A stretch of 13,101 bases of DNA from an uncultured Pelagibacteraceae bacterium (GTDB lineage: Bacteria; Pseudomonadota; Alphaproteobacteria; Pelagibacterales; Pelagibacteraceae). The notes under the pieces were generated by a model. That model searched no databases, was not told the DNA's origin, and was given only the letters and a program-made list of their open reading frames with translations. The stretch's first letter is position 1. Each line of letters begins with the position of its first letter. Shown here in pieces: positions 1 through 6,669 of this stretch. Both the position numbers and the translations under genes were made by a program. The stretch spans positions 1 to 13,101 of the forward strand of contig CACHBY010000015.1 in NCBI GenBank assembly GCA_902578175.1. Direction: 5' to 3'.

Positions 1-131
1 TATTTAAATTTGATAATAAAAAAAATATTTATAAAATAATCTTTAATGGAACTCGAGACCAATTTCTAGATATTATGAAAGATTTTAATTATTTTTTTGA
101 AATTAAAAACAAAATTTGGGTATTAAAATGA
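1..131 (+). CDS. 3' end of an unidentified gene upstream of hda (partial)
   Basis: The frame with its first full codon at base 3 stays open to a TGA at 129-131, giving about 42 C-terminal residues that end in IWVLK. The stop overlaps the hda start as ATGA (128-131), which is typical of translationally coupled genes in one operon and supports this frame as coding. The tail contains a short amphipathic stretch (RDQFLDIMKDF) and aromatic residues. In several proteobacteria a DUF2066-type protein sits just before hda, and the ending would not contradict that, but the fragment is too short to assign. The start lies outside the window. Confidence 0.6.
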   Translation, partial: FKFDNKKNIYKIIFNGTRDQFLDIMKDFNYFFEIKNKIWVLK

Positions 132-790
132 AATCTTTAAATCAAGAAATCTTAAAATTTGACTATGATCAAAATTTTAGAGATCAGGATTTTTATGTTT
201 CTAAATCTAACGAATTTTCATTTCTTTTATTAAATAGTTGGCCCAAGTGGGAAAAAAATTTTATAAATCTGATTGGTGAAAAATTTTCAGGCAAATCTCA
301 TTTAATTAATATTTTTTTAAATAAATTTAAAGGAATTAAAATAAATGCTGCTGATATCAGCAATGAATATCTAAAAAAAATCAAAATCTATGAAAATATA
401 ATTATTGAGGATTTAAATAAAAATATTGATGAAAAATTATTATTCACTTTTTTGAATTATATAGAGCAAGATAACAAATATTTAATTATTACTTCAACAA
501 AACCAATCGTTGATTATTCTTTCGAATTAAATGATTTAAATTCTCGAGCTAAAAATTTTATATTAACTAAGATTGATAAACCCGAAGATGATTTATTGTA
601 TGCATTAGTATTAAAAAATCTTTCTGATCGTCAGATATCAATTGATAAAAAATTGATAGATTTCATCATAAAAAGGATAGATAGATCTTATGGCAAAATA
701 TCTGAATTCATATATAAGATCGACGAAATTAGTTTAAAAAGAAAAAAATCAATCGACTTTAAAATTATTAAAGAGGCTTTAGGAGTTTAA
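128..790 (+). CDS. hda: Hda/DnaA-like AAA+ regulator of replication initiation
   Basis: A 220-residue protein resembling the AAA+ part of DnaA without its DNA-binding domain, the architecture of Hda. Hda works with the DNA-loaded sliding clamp to stimulate ATP hydrolysis by DnaA and so prevents re-initiation. Visible features are an N-terminal Q-x-x-L-x-F stretch (residues 6-11) fitting a clamp-binding motif, the family box DFYVSKSNEF with a following WPKW, a Walker A loop G50-EKFSGKS-57, a Walker B-like IIIEDLN, an arginine in LNSRAK and a C-terminal lid helix. ATG at 128 is preferred over an in-frame TTG at 116 because it overlaps the upstream stop as ATGA and begins just before the clamp motif. 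The stop directly abuts aspS. The sequence is diverged, so hda is assigned by architecture and length. Confidence 0.82.
   Translation: MKSLNQEILKFDYDQNFRDQDFYVSKSNEFSFLLLNSWPKWEKNFINLIGEKFSGKSHLINIFLNKFKGIKINAADISNEYLKKIKIYENIIIEDLNKNIDEKLLFTFLNYIEQDNKYLIITSTKPIVDYSFELNDLNSRAKNFILTKIDKPEDDLLYALVLKNLSDRQISIDKKLIDFIIKRIDRSYGKISEFIYKIDEISLKRKKSIDFKIIKEALGV
781..785 (+). promoter_or_regulatory. Ribosome binding site of aspS (AGGAG)
   Basis: AGGAG lies inside the last codons of hda, five bases before a TTG. It is one of the few clear Shine-Dalgarno sequences in this window and supports TTG at 791 as the aspS start, directly after the hda stop. Confidence 0.7.
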
Positions 791-2575
791 TTGAGTAAAT
801 ATAGAACACATACCTGTAACGAATTAAGAAAAGAAGATGTAGGCAAAAATGTATTTCTTTCAGGCTGGATAAATAAAAAAAGAGATCATGGTAACTTATT
901 GTTCATAGATTTAAGAGATAATTATGGTGTTACTCAATGTATTATCGATAAAGATAACAAAAATTTTATTAATTTAGAAAAAACTCAATTAGAAACTGTA
1001 GTTAAAATTGAAGGTAAGGTAGTAGCTCGATCTGAAGATACAGTTAATAAAGAAATAGGTACTGGTGAAATTGAAGTAACAATCGATAGATACGAAGTGT
1101 TAGGTTCCTGTAAAGAATTACCAATGCCAGTTTTCAGTGATCAAGAATATGCTGAGGAAATCAGACTAAAATATAGATTTTTAGATTTAAGAAGAAAAAA
1201 AATTCACGAAAATATAATTTTAAGGTCAAAAGTTATTTCTCATATTAGAAAAGAAATGACTAAATTAGGTTTTTTGGAATTTCAGACACCAATTTTAACA
1301 TCATCTAGTCCCGAGGGAGCTAGAGATTTTTTAGTGCCAAGTAGACTAAATCCTGGAAAGTTCTACGCACTACCTCAGGCACCACAACAATTTAAACAAC
1401 TAATTATGGTGTCTGGTTTTGATAAGTATTTTCAAATAGCTCCTTGCTTTAGAGATGAGGATGCGAGAGCAGATAGAAGTCCAGGTGAATTCTATCAATT
1501 AGATTTAGAAATGTCTTTTGTAGATCAAGAAGATGTATTTAATGTTGTTGAAAAATTATTGGTTAATACTTTTAAAACATTTTCTAATAAAAAATTATTC
1601 CATGATGAATTTCCAAGAATTTCTTACAAAGATGCAATGCTTAAGTATGGAACTGACAAGCCTGATTTGAGAAATCCACTTATAATAAATGATATTACTG
1701 AAATATTTACTAGAGAAGATGTTTCTTTTGAAATTTTTAAAAAATTAGTAAAATCTGGCTCTAGAGTTAGATGTATAATAACAAAAAATACTAAGGATAA
1801 ACCAAGAAGCTTTTTTGACAATATTGATAAGTGGGCTAAAGATCAAGGAGCATCAGGTTTAGCTTATTTTACATTTGAAAAAGATACTGAGTTATCTGGT
1901 AAAGGACCTATAGGAAAATTTTTCTCCAAAGAAGCATTGTCAGAAATAATGAATTTAACTAATGCAGAAGTAGGAGATAGTATTTTTCTAGCCTGTGGTA
2001 AACAAAATGAATTAGAAAAAATAACATCTCAGGCAAGAAATAAAATTGCTGAAGATTTAGATTTAATTGACGAAGATGTTTTTGCTTTTTGCTGGATAGT
2101 TGATTACCCTATGTTTGAAAGAGATGAAGTAACTAATAAAATTGAATTTAGTCACAATCCATTTTCTATGCCCCAAGGCGATTTGATAGAAAAAAAGCTT
2201 GAAAATCCTTTAGAACTATTAGCTTATCAATATGATATTGTATGTAATGGGATTGAATTATCTTCTGGCGCTATAAGAAACCATAAACCTGAACTCATGT
2301 ATAAATTATTTTCTATAGCGGGATATGATAAGAAACAAGTTGATGAAAAATTTAGTGGTATGATAAATGCATTGAGTTATGGAGCCCCACCGCATGGTGG
2401 AATTGCCCCAGGTATAGATAGAATTGTAATGTTGTTAGCTAATGAAAAGAATATTAGAGAAGTTACAATGTTTCCAATGAACCAAAATGCTCAAGATTTG
2501 ATGATGAACGCTCCATCAGAAGTTAACCCAGAGCAATTAAAAGAATTAAATTTGTCTTTAAAAAATAAAAAATAA
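791..2575 (+). CDS. aspS: Aspartyl-tRNA synthetase
   Basis: Class II aminoacyl-tRNA synthetase that charges tRNA-Asp; its 594 residues match the bacterial-type length. An N-terminal OB-fold anticodon-binding domain (about 1-105) is followed by the catalytic core: motif 1 around FLEFQTPIL (161-169), motif 2 with FRDED (220-224) and RADRSP, and motif 3 GIDRIVMLL (541-549) after GGIAPG. The bacterial GAD-type insertion domain occupies roughly 285-420. It starts with TTG, supported by an AGGAG five bases upstream, and begins exactly after the hda stop. His33 in RDHGNL sits where non-discriminating enzymes that also charge tRNA-Asn tend to have His and E. coli has Leu; dual specificity is an inference. 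It ends 2 nt from the convergent NrdJ-like gene. Confidence 0.97.
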   Translation: MSKYRTHTCNELRKEDVGKNVFLSGWINKKRDHGNLLFIDLRDNYGVTQCIIDKDNKNFINLEKTQLETVVKIEGKVVARSEDTVNKEIGTGEIEVTIDRYEVLGSCKELPMPVFSDQEYAEEIRLKYRFLDLRRKKIHENIILRSKVISHIRKEMTKLGFLEFQTPILTSSSPEGARDFLVPSRLNPGKFYALPQAPQQFKQLIMVSGFDKYFQIAPCFRDEDARADRSPGEFYQLDLEMSFVDQEDVFNVVEKLLVNTFKTFSNKKLFHDEFPRISYKDAMLKYGTDKPDLRNPLIINDITEIFTREDVSFEIFKKLVKSGSRVRCIITKNTKDKPRSFFDNIDKWAKDQGASGLAYFTFEKDTELSGKGPIGKFFSKEALSEIMNLTNAEVGDSIFLACGKQNELEKITSQARNKIAEDLDLIDEDVFAFCWIVDYPMFERDEVTNKIEFSHNPFSMPQGDLIEKKLENPLELLAYQYDIVCNGIELSSGAIRNHKPELMYKLFSIAGYDKKQVDEKFSGMINALSYGAPPHGGIAPGIDRIVMLLANEKNIREVTMFPMNQNAQDLMMNAPSEVNPEQLKELNLSLKNKK

Positions 2576-2577
2576 AA

Positions 2578-3393
2578 TTACTTTTTACCTTTAAGATTTA
2601 TTTTAACATCAGACAAATCAACTAGATTTTTTTTATAGTTATTTCTAACAAATCCTTTGCTAGTAATATCTTTAACAATTTTTAATAATTGATTTTGATC
2701 ATCAGTTTCTTGATCACTAGTATCATTTCCACCAATAGCAGGTGTATGTGCAAGATCTTCTCTATTTTGATAAGATATAGCTAACTCTCTAAAAATGTAA
2801 TCTAAAATAGAAGTAGCACTCAATATTCTATCATTTCCATGTACTTTACCTGATGGTTCAAATTTTGTCCCCACAAAGGCACTAATAAACTCATCTAATG
2901 GAACTCCATATTGAAGACCTAAAGATACTGCTATAGCAAAGTTATTCATTAAAGCTTTAACTAACTCACCTTCTTTACTTGTATCGATAAATATTTCTCC
3001 AATTTTTCCATCCTCATATTCACCTGTATGAAGATATACTTTATGATTTCCAATTGTAGCCTTTTGGATATAACCTTTCCTTCTGTCGGGCATACTAAAT
3101 CTTTTTCCACTTTTATCTGAAGTTGCGTTTAAGTTTTTAACAACTGTCTCTTTATTTATAGAATTTTCAATTGTGCTTTCTGAGACAATTTCAATTTTTT
3201 TATTTTCTATCCCTTTTTTATTATTTGGATCTAAGCTTTTAGTTTTTCTATTATCTAATTTGACATCTAATACTTCAAATTTACCATCGTCTCTTTTTTC
3301 TAAGTTTTTAAGCTCTTTTTCATTGATATCATCTAAGTAATGATTCACTTTAAAGGTACAAGTGTAATAAGTTTCTACTAGATATTTTGCCAT
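2578..3393 (-). CDS. Stand-alone NrdJ C-terminal-like (TSCPD-family) protein
   Basis: A 271-residue protein. Residues about 102-216 closely resemble the C-terminal region of class II B12-dependent ribonucleotide reductase from alphaproteobacteria: [63 protein letters not shown] and [14 protein letters not shown]. The catalytic barrel, B12-binding part and active-site cysteines are absent; the only cysteine is Cys12. Residues 1-52 form a distinct start ([14 protein letters not shown], then alternating charged and hydrophobic residues), joined by a polar, Lys/Asn/Ser-rich linker (53-101). Residues 220-240 are acidic and the tail is basic. There is no signal peptide or membrane segment, so it is probably cytosolic. 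The frame is intact and compositionally like its neighbours, so it is unlikely to be a decaying fragment. It is transcribed alone, divergently from the NDUFA12-like gene. Function unknown; it may be a regulator or nucleotide-binding protein, but that is speculation. Confidence 0.8.
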   Translation of the reverse strand: MAKYLVETYYTCTFKVNHYLDDINEKELKNLEKRDDGKFEVLDVKLDNRKTKSLDPNNKKGIENKKIEIVSESTIENSINKETVVKNLNATSDKSGKRFSMPDRRKGYIQKATIGNHKVYLHTGEYEDGKIGEIFIDTSKEGELVKALMNNFAIAVSLGLQYGVPLDEFISAFVGTKFEPSGKVHGNDRILSATSILDYIFRELAISYQNREDLAHTPAIGGNDTSDQETDDQNQLLKIVKDITSKGFVRNNYKKNLVDLSDVKINLKGKK

Positions 3394-3415
3394 TTTACTT
3401 CAGTTTAAAATTAAT

Positions 3416-3445
3416 TTGAAAATAGATTCTTTTAATTTATATACT
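3416..3445 (+). promoter_or_regulatory. Putative sigma-70-type promoter for the NDUFA12-like gene
   Basis: TTGAAA (3416-3421) and TATACT (3440-3445) are separated by 18 bp, each one mismatch from consensus. Transcription would begin near 3452, about 55 nt before the ATG at 3508. It lies in the 114-bp divergent spacer. In DNA this AT-rich such matches arise easily by chance. A weak minus-strand -10 (TATAAA, plus-strand bases 3436-3441) overlaps it. Confidence 0.4.
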
Positions 3446-3507
3446 TATTCAAATTTTAGTCTAATTTAATTTTTACAATTTTTAATTGAAATAAAAAATA
3501 AAATAAC

Positions 3508-3870
3508 ATGTTGACACTCTTTAAAAAAATTTTCACTTGGTGGAATCAGGACACTTTTGGCACAAGATTAAAAACAATTTTTTTTGGAAAACTTGCTGGT
3601 ACTGATGAGTTTGGAAATAAATATTATGAGGATAAAAAAGGAAAAAGGTGGGTAATATATTCTGATGTTATCGATGCATCAAAAATTCCGGTCGAGTGGT
3701 ATTCATGGATGCATTTTACACCTAATAAAATTGAAAAAAAACATAAACTAGAAAAATATGAATGGCAAAAACCTCATCAATCTAACTTGACTGGTACTGA
3801 AGAGGCATATTATCCTAATAAAAACAAAGATGGTATTAAAAAAAAATATACTAGTTGGAAAGAAGAATAG
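3508..3870 (+). CDS. NDUFA12-family NADH:ubiquinone oxidoreductase accessory subunit
   Basis: A 120-residue protein of the NDUFA12/B17.2 family, the accessory complex I subunit shared by mitochondria and alphaproteobacteria. It would sit peripherally on the respiratory NADH dehydrogenase, on the cytoplasmic side. Recognisable parts are WWNQDTFGTRLKTIFFG at the N-terminus, GTDEFGNKYYED (31-42), KRWVIY, and DASKIPVEWYSWMHFTPNK (56-74), the family core around the W-x-x-W-x-H aromatics. The C-terminal third is lysine-rich and ends in SWKEE. No strong ribosome binding site precedes the ATG. Its last 41 nt also encode the start of the following DUF2155 gene in another frame. The main complex I genes are not in this window. 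Confidence 0.9.
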   Translation: MLTLFKKIFTWWNQDTFGTRLKTIFFGKLAGTDEFGNKYYEDKKGKRWVIYSDVIDASKIPVEWYSWMHFTPNKIEKKHKLEKYEWQKPHQSNLTGTEEAYYPNKNKDGIKKKYTSWKEE

Positions 3871-4234
3871 TTTTTTTCTTTATTTCTTAATCTTCTTTTT
3901 TCTATCTACATCTATTTTACATTCTAAAATTCAACTTGAGGGTTCTTTTACTGAAATTAAAATTTTAGACAAAATTAGTTCTAAAAATACTTTATTGAAA
4001 CTTAAAAATGGTCAATTGCTTAAATTTAAAGACTTATCAATTCAAAGTTTAAAATGTAAAAATTCTAAGTTTGATGATAATCCAGAAATAACTGCGTACA
4101 TACAAGTTAGAGATTTATCAAATCAAAATAATGACGAAGTTTTTGTTTTTAATGGATGGATGTTTTCTTCAAGCCCTTCCATAACTCCTTTTGATCATCC
4201 AATTTATGATGTATGGTTAGTAAAATGCTATTAA
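3830..4234 (+). CDS. DUF2155-family secreted protein
   Basis: A 134-residue protein with an N-terminal signal sequence: a basic start (KKNILVGKK), a hydrophobic core of about 15 residues rich in Phe and Leu, and a probable cleavage region near LHS-K. The mature part shows the DUF2155 pattern: LDKISSKNTLLKLKNGQLLKF, a Leu-Lys-Cys, an ITAYIQVRD segment, and the characteristic end FNGWMFSSSPSITPF then HPIYDVWLVKC. The two cysteines (in SLKCKN and the penultimate residue) could form a disulfide in the periplasm; this is inferred. Molecular function is unknown. The only standard start codon is ATG 3830, inside the upstream gene, because none occurs between that gene's stop and the mature domain. 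The stop shares TTAA (4231-4234) with the convergent accC stop. Confidence 0.85.
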   Translation: MVLKKNILVGKKNSFFLYFLIFFFLSTSILHSKIQLEGSFTEIKILDKISSKNTLLKLKNGQLLKFKDLSIQSLKCKNSKFDDNPEITAYIQVRDLSNQNNDEVFVFNGWMFSSSPSITPFDHPIYDVWLVKCY

Positions 4235-5568
4235 ACTATATTATCTTTATCTAACCAGCTTACATTAAAATCTGAATTTATAAATTTTTTATGATTTAAC
4301 AATTTTTTGTGAAGTGGAATAGTAGTTGTAATACCCTCAATTACAAATTCATCTAAAGATCTGTTCATTCTTTGAATAGCTTCAGTTCTATTTCGTCCAT
4401 GACAAATTAACTTACAAACCATACTGTCATAATATGGAGTTACTTTGTATCCCTGAAAAATAGCACCATCCACTCTTGTTCTAAATCCAGATGGTTGGTG
4501 ACACATACCTATAATTCCTGGAGAGGGTTGAAAATTTTTACTAGCATCCTCAGCGTTTATTCTACATTCAATTGCGTGACCTCTTGGGTTGATATCACTT
4601 TGCTTTAATGCGGTTTCATCAGAAAATGCTATCCAAATTTGTTCTTTAATAATATCTATTCCTGTTACCATTTCTGTAACAGGATGTTCTACTTGTACTC
4701 TTGTATTCATTTCGAGAAAATAAAACTTTCCATCTTCATAGATGAATTCTACTGTGCCTGCTCCCATATATCCAATTTTAGAGACCATATTCACAGTTTT
4801 TTCAAAAAGATCTTTTCTAATTTCATCGTTCAAAACAGGGCTAGGGGTTTCTTCGATTAGTTTTTGATGTCTTCTTTGGACAGAACAATCTCTTTCATGC
4901 AAATGAACAACTCTATTTTTTCCCGCAAGTATTTGTACTTCTATGTGTCTTGGATTTTGAAAAAATTTTTCAATATAAACCTCATCGTTACCAAAATATT
5001 TTTGTGCTTCAGATTTAGCTGTAGAAAATAAGGTTTCAAATTCTTCTTCTTTATGTACTATTTTCATACCTTTTCCTCCGCCACCACCAGAAGCTTTAAT
5101 TAGCACAGGAAAACCAATTTTTTTACAAAGATCTTTTGCTTCATTAATATTGCTAACACCACCTTCAGATCCCTGGATAACTGGTAAACCATTTTCTTTA
5201 GCTATTCTCTTAGCTTGAATTTTATCTCCCATCATTTCGATGTGCTTTGAAGATGCACCAATAAATTTAATTTTATTTTCTTCTAAAATTTTAGCAAAAT
5301 TAGAATTTTCTGATAAGAAACCATATCCTGGATGAACAGCATCTGCATTGGTCAGTTCTATTGCGGACATTAAAGCAGGAATATTTAAATAACTATTTGT
5401 TGGCTGGTGAGAACCTATACAAACACTTTCATCTGCCATTCTTACATGCATGCTTTCTCTGTCAACATCTGAATGGACTGCTACAGTTGCTATACCCCAT
5501 TCTTTGCATGCTCTTATAATTCTAACTGCAATTTCCCCACGGTTTGCAATTAAAATTTTTTTAAACAT
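4231..5568 (-). CDS. accC: Biotin carboxylase subunit of acetyl-CoA carboxylase
   Basis: 445-residue ATP-grasp enzyme that carboxylates the biotin on AccB with bicarbonate and ATP, the first half-reaction of malonyl-CoA synthesis. The N-terminal domain begins KILIANRGEIAVRIIRA; the lid carries the glycine-rich loop SGGGGGKGM (160-168); ERDCSVQRRHQKLIEE (225-240) and EMNTRVQVEHPVTE (286-299) hold the active-site residues, with Lys236, Arg290 and Glu294 corresponding to Lys238, Arg292 and Glu296 of E. coli. Length matches a stand-alone AccC rather than a fused acyl-CoA carboxylase. The ATG comes 3 nt after the accB stop, so the two are co-transcribed and probably made stoichiometrically. The carboxyltransferase genes accA and accD are not here. 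The stop overlaps the convergent DUF2155 stop. Confidence 0.98.
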   Translation of the reverse strand: MFKKILIANRGEIAVRIIRACKEWGIATVAVHSDVDRESMHVRMADESVCIGSHQPTNSYLNIPALMSAIELTNADAVHPGYGFLSENSNFAKILEENKIKFIGASSKHIEMMGDKIQAKRIAKENGLPVIQGSEGGVSNINEAKDLCKKIGFPVLIKASGGGGGKGMKIVHKEEEFETLFSTAKSEAQKYFGNDEVYIEKFFQNPRHIEVQILAGKNRVVHLHERDCSVQRRHQKLIEETPSPVLNDEIRKDLFEKTVNMVSKIGYMGAGTVEFIYEDGKFYFLEMNTRVQVEHPVTEMVTGIDIIKEQIWIAFSDETALKQSDINPRGHAIECRINAEDASKNFQPSPGIIGMCHQPSGFRTRVDGAIFQGYKVTPYYDSMVCKLICHGRNRTEAIQRMNRSLDEFVIEGITTTIPLHKKLLNHKKFINSDFNVSWLDKDNIV

Positions 5569-5571
5569 TAT

Positions 5572-6006
5572 TTATTCTAAGATAATAATTGTTTGACCAA
5601 ACTCAACAGGCTGACCATCATCTACACAAATTTCTTTTACAACACCATCATGAGTAGATGGAACATGATTCATAGTTTTCATTGCTTCAACAATCATTAT
5701 TGTGTCACCCTTTTTTATTTTTTTACCAACTTCAACAAATTTTTTTGCTCCAGGTTCTGGTGCATGATAAGCTGTTCCAATTATTGGAGAGGTAATTTCA
5801 GTTCCAGATTTAACACTTTCATTAGATTGAGAAGTAATCGTTGAATTTGAATTACTAATAGATGTTGGAATAGTTTGATTACTTATTGATACATTATTTT
5901 TTGAAACCTTAATTTTTGTATCTTTCTCAGTAATTTCTATTTCAGTTAAATTAAACTCATCTAAATAATTGCTAAGCTCTTTAATAATATTCTTATCTAT
6001 TTTCAT
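5572..6006 (-). CDS. accB: Biotin carboxyl carrier protein of acetyl-CoA carboxylase
   Basis: 144-residue carrier that bears covalently attached biotin and shuttles CO2 from AccC to the carboxyltransferase. The C-terminal biotinyl domain (about 70-144) contains EAMKTMNHV, with the biotinylated lysine at 110; Thr follows it where many carriers have Met or Leu. The thumb region is present as AYHAPEPGAKKF (79-90). The N-terminal part (1-38) resembles the domain by which AccB binds AccC. The linker (about 40-68) is rich in Ser, Asn and Thr rather than Ala/Pro, probably reflecting the AT-biased genome. Its first 14 nt overlap the end of aroQ, and accC follows after 3 nt. Confidence 0.97.
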   Translation of the reverse strand: MKIDKNIIKELSNYLDEFNLTEIEITEKDTKIKVSKNNVSISNQTIPTSISNSNSTITSQSNESVKSGTEITSPIIGTAYHAPEPGAKKFVEVGKKIKKGDTIMIVEAMKTMNHVPSTHDGVVKEICVDDGQPVEFGQTIIILE

Positions 6007-6442
6007 TTTGTAAAAGCTTTTGTAATGAAATTATGGCCAAAATATATCCTTCAGTACCTAATCCAAAAATTCCACCTGTTACAACTCCACTAATAAGTGA
6101 TTTATGTCTGAATTCTTCTCTTTTATATATATTTGATATATGCATTTCAATTATTGGTTTTTTGAATAATTCAAGCGCATCTCTTATTGCAACTGAAGTA
6201 TGAGTAAATGCAGCGGCATTTATTATCATTCCATCATAAATTTTACGTGCATCTTGAATTGTATTTACTAAATCTCCCTCTAAATTTGATTGAATAAATT
6301 CACAGTCTAGTCCAATTTCTTTTGATTTTTTTATACAATTGTCTTTGAGCTGTGCATAGTTGTCCGATCCATATTGTGATTGTTCTCTTTCACCTAATAG
6401 ATTAAGATTTGGACCATTGATAATAATTATTTTATTATTCAT
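5993..6442 (-). CDS. aroQ: Type II 3-dehydroquinate dehydratase
   Basis: 149-residue cytosolic enzyme of the shikimate pathway that dehydrates 3-dehydroquinate to 3-dehydroshikimate; the usual size for the dodecameric type II family. Signature elements are INGPNLNLLGERE (8-20), the lid with catalytic Tyr24 in QSQYG, QSNLEGDLV (51-59), INAAAFTHTSVAIRDAL (74-90; Asn75 and His81), EMHISN (99-104, His101) and FRHKSLISGVVTGGIFGLG (111-129, Arg112). The usual N-P-G-A-Y before THTS is N-A-A-A-F here and REP is REQ, both conservative. It is the first gene of aroQ-accB-accC, a common alphaproteobacterial order. Its start is 16 bp from the divergent thiS start, so its promoter elements must reach into thiS. 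Confidence 0.97.
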   Translation of the reverse strand: MNNKIIIINGPNLNLLGEREQSQYGSDNYAQLKDNCIKKSKEIGLDCEFIQSNLEGDLVNTIQDARKIYDGMIINAAAFTHTSVAIRDALELFKKPIIEMHISNIYKREEFRHKSLISGVVTGGIFGLGTEGYILAIISLQKLLQNENR

Positions 6443-6448
6443 TCAGCA

Positions 6449-6478
6449 TTTATATACGATGAAAAAAATAAAAATCAA
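6449..6478 (-). promoter_or_regulatory. Weak candidate promoter for aroQ, overlapping thiS
   Basis: On the minus strand TTGATT (plus-strand 6473-6478, inside thiS) and TATAAA (6449-6454) are 18 bp apart. Transcription would start within a base or two of the aroQ ATG at 6442, implying a leaderless message. This is a pattern match in very AT-rich DNA, with no independent support. Confidence 0.25.
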
Positions 6479-6668
6479 AGTAAATGGTAGAATCAGATCA
6501 ATTTCTGAAACATATAAACTTTCTGATTTAATAAAACACCTTAAAATACCAATGAAAAAAGTAGCAATTGAACTTAATGAAGAAATAATAGATAAAAAAA
6601 ATGTTAACAAAATTAAATTAAAACAAAATGACAAAATTGAGATTGTTCATTTTATAGGTGGAGGATAA
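6459..6668 (+). CDS. thiS: ThiS sulfur carrier protein for thiazole synthesis
   Basis: 69-residue ubiquitin-like protein whose C-terminal glycine becomes a thiocarboxylate and delivers sulfur to ThiG in building the thiazole ring of thiamine. Typical size, a beta-grasp pattern (IKIKVNGRIRSI, LSDLIKHL, VAIELNEEIID, DKIEIVHFIGGG) and the essential terminal Gly-Gly support it. ATG 6459 gives a normal N-terminus; the frame is open further upstream but that would lie antisense to aroQ and add unrelated residues. The C-terminal glycine codons also supply the GGAGG ribosome binding site of thiG. No thiamine riboswitch can fit in the 16-bp leader. Confidence 0.93.
   Translation: MKKIKIKVNGRIRSISETYKLSDLIKHLKIPMKKVAIELNEEIIDKKNVNKIKLKQNDKIEIVHFIGGG
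6660..6664 (+). promoter_or_regulatory. Ribosome binding site of thiG (GGAGG)
   Basis: GGAGG is formed by the last two glycine codons of thiS and stands five bases before ATG 6670. It fixes the thiG start at that ATG rather than at the in-frame GTG at 6658 and suggests coupled translation of the two partners. Confidence 0.8.
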
Positions 6669-6669
6669 C

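Noticed and set aside
116..127. TTG at 116 as an upstream start for hda
   Set aside because: ATG 128 overlaps the upstream stop as ATGA and starts just before the family motif; the extra four residues have no support.
4639..4860. Small plus-strand open frame opposite accC
   Set aside because: Fully antisense to the conserved catalytic region of biotin carboxylase, with no ribosome binding site or recognisable motif.
6360..6458. Upstream extension of thiS in the same frame
   Set aside because: It lies antisense to the conserved start of aroQ and would add 33 residues to a protein that already has its normal length from ATG 6459.
6658..6669. GTG at 6658 as the thiG start
   Set aside because: It would overlap the terminal glycine codons of thiS, and the GGAGG at 6660-6664 is correctly spaced only for ATG 6670.
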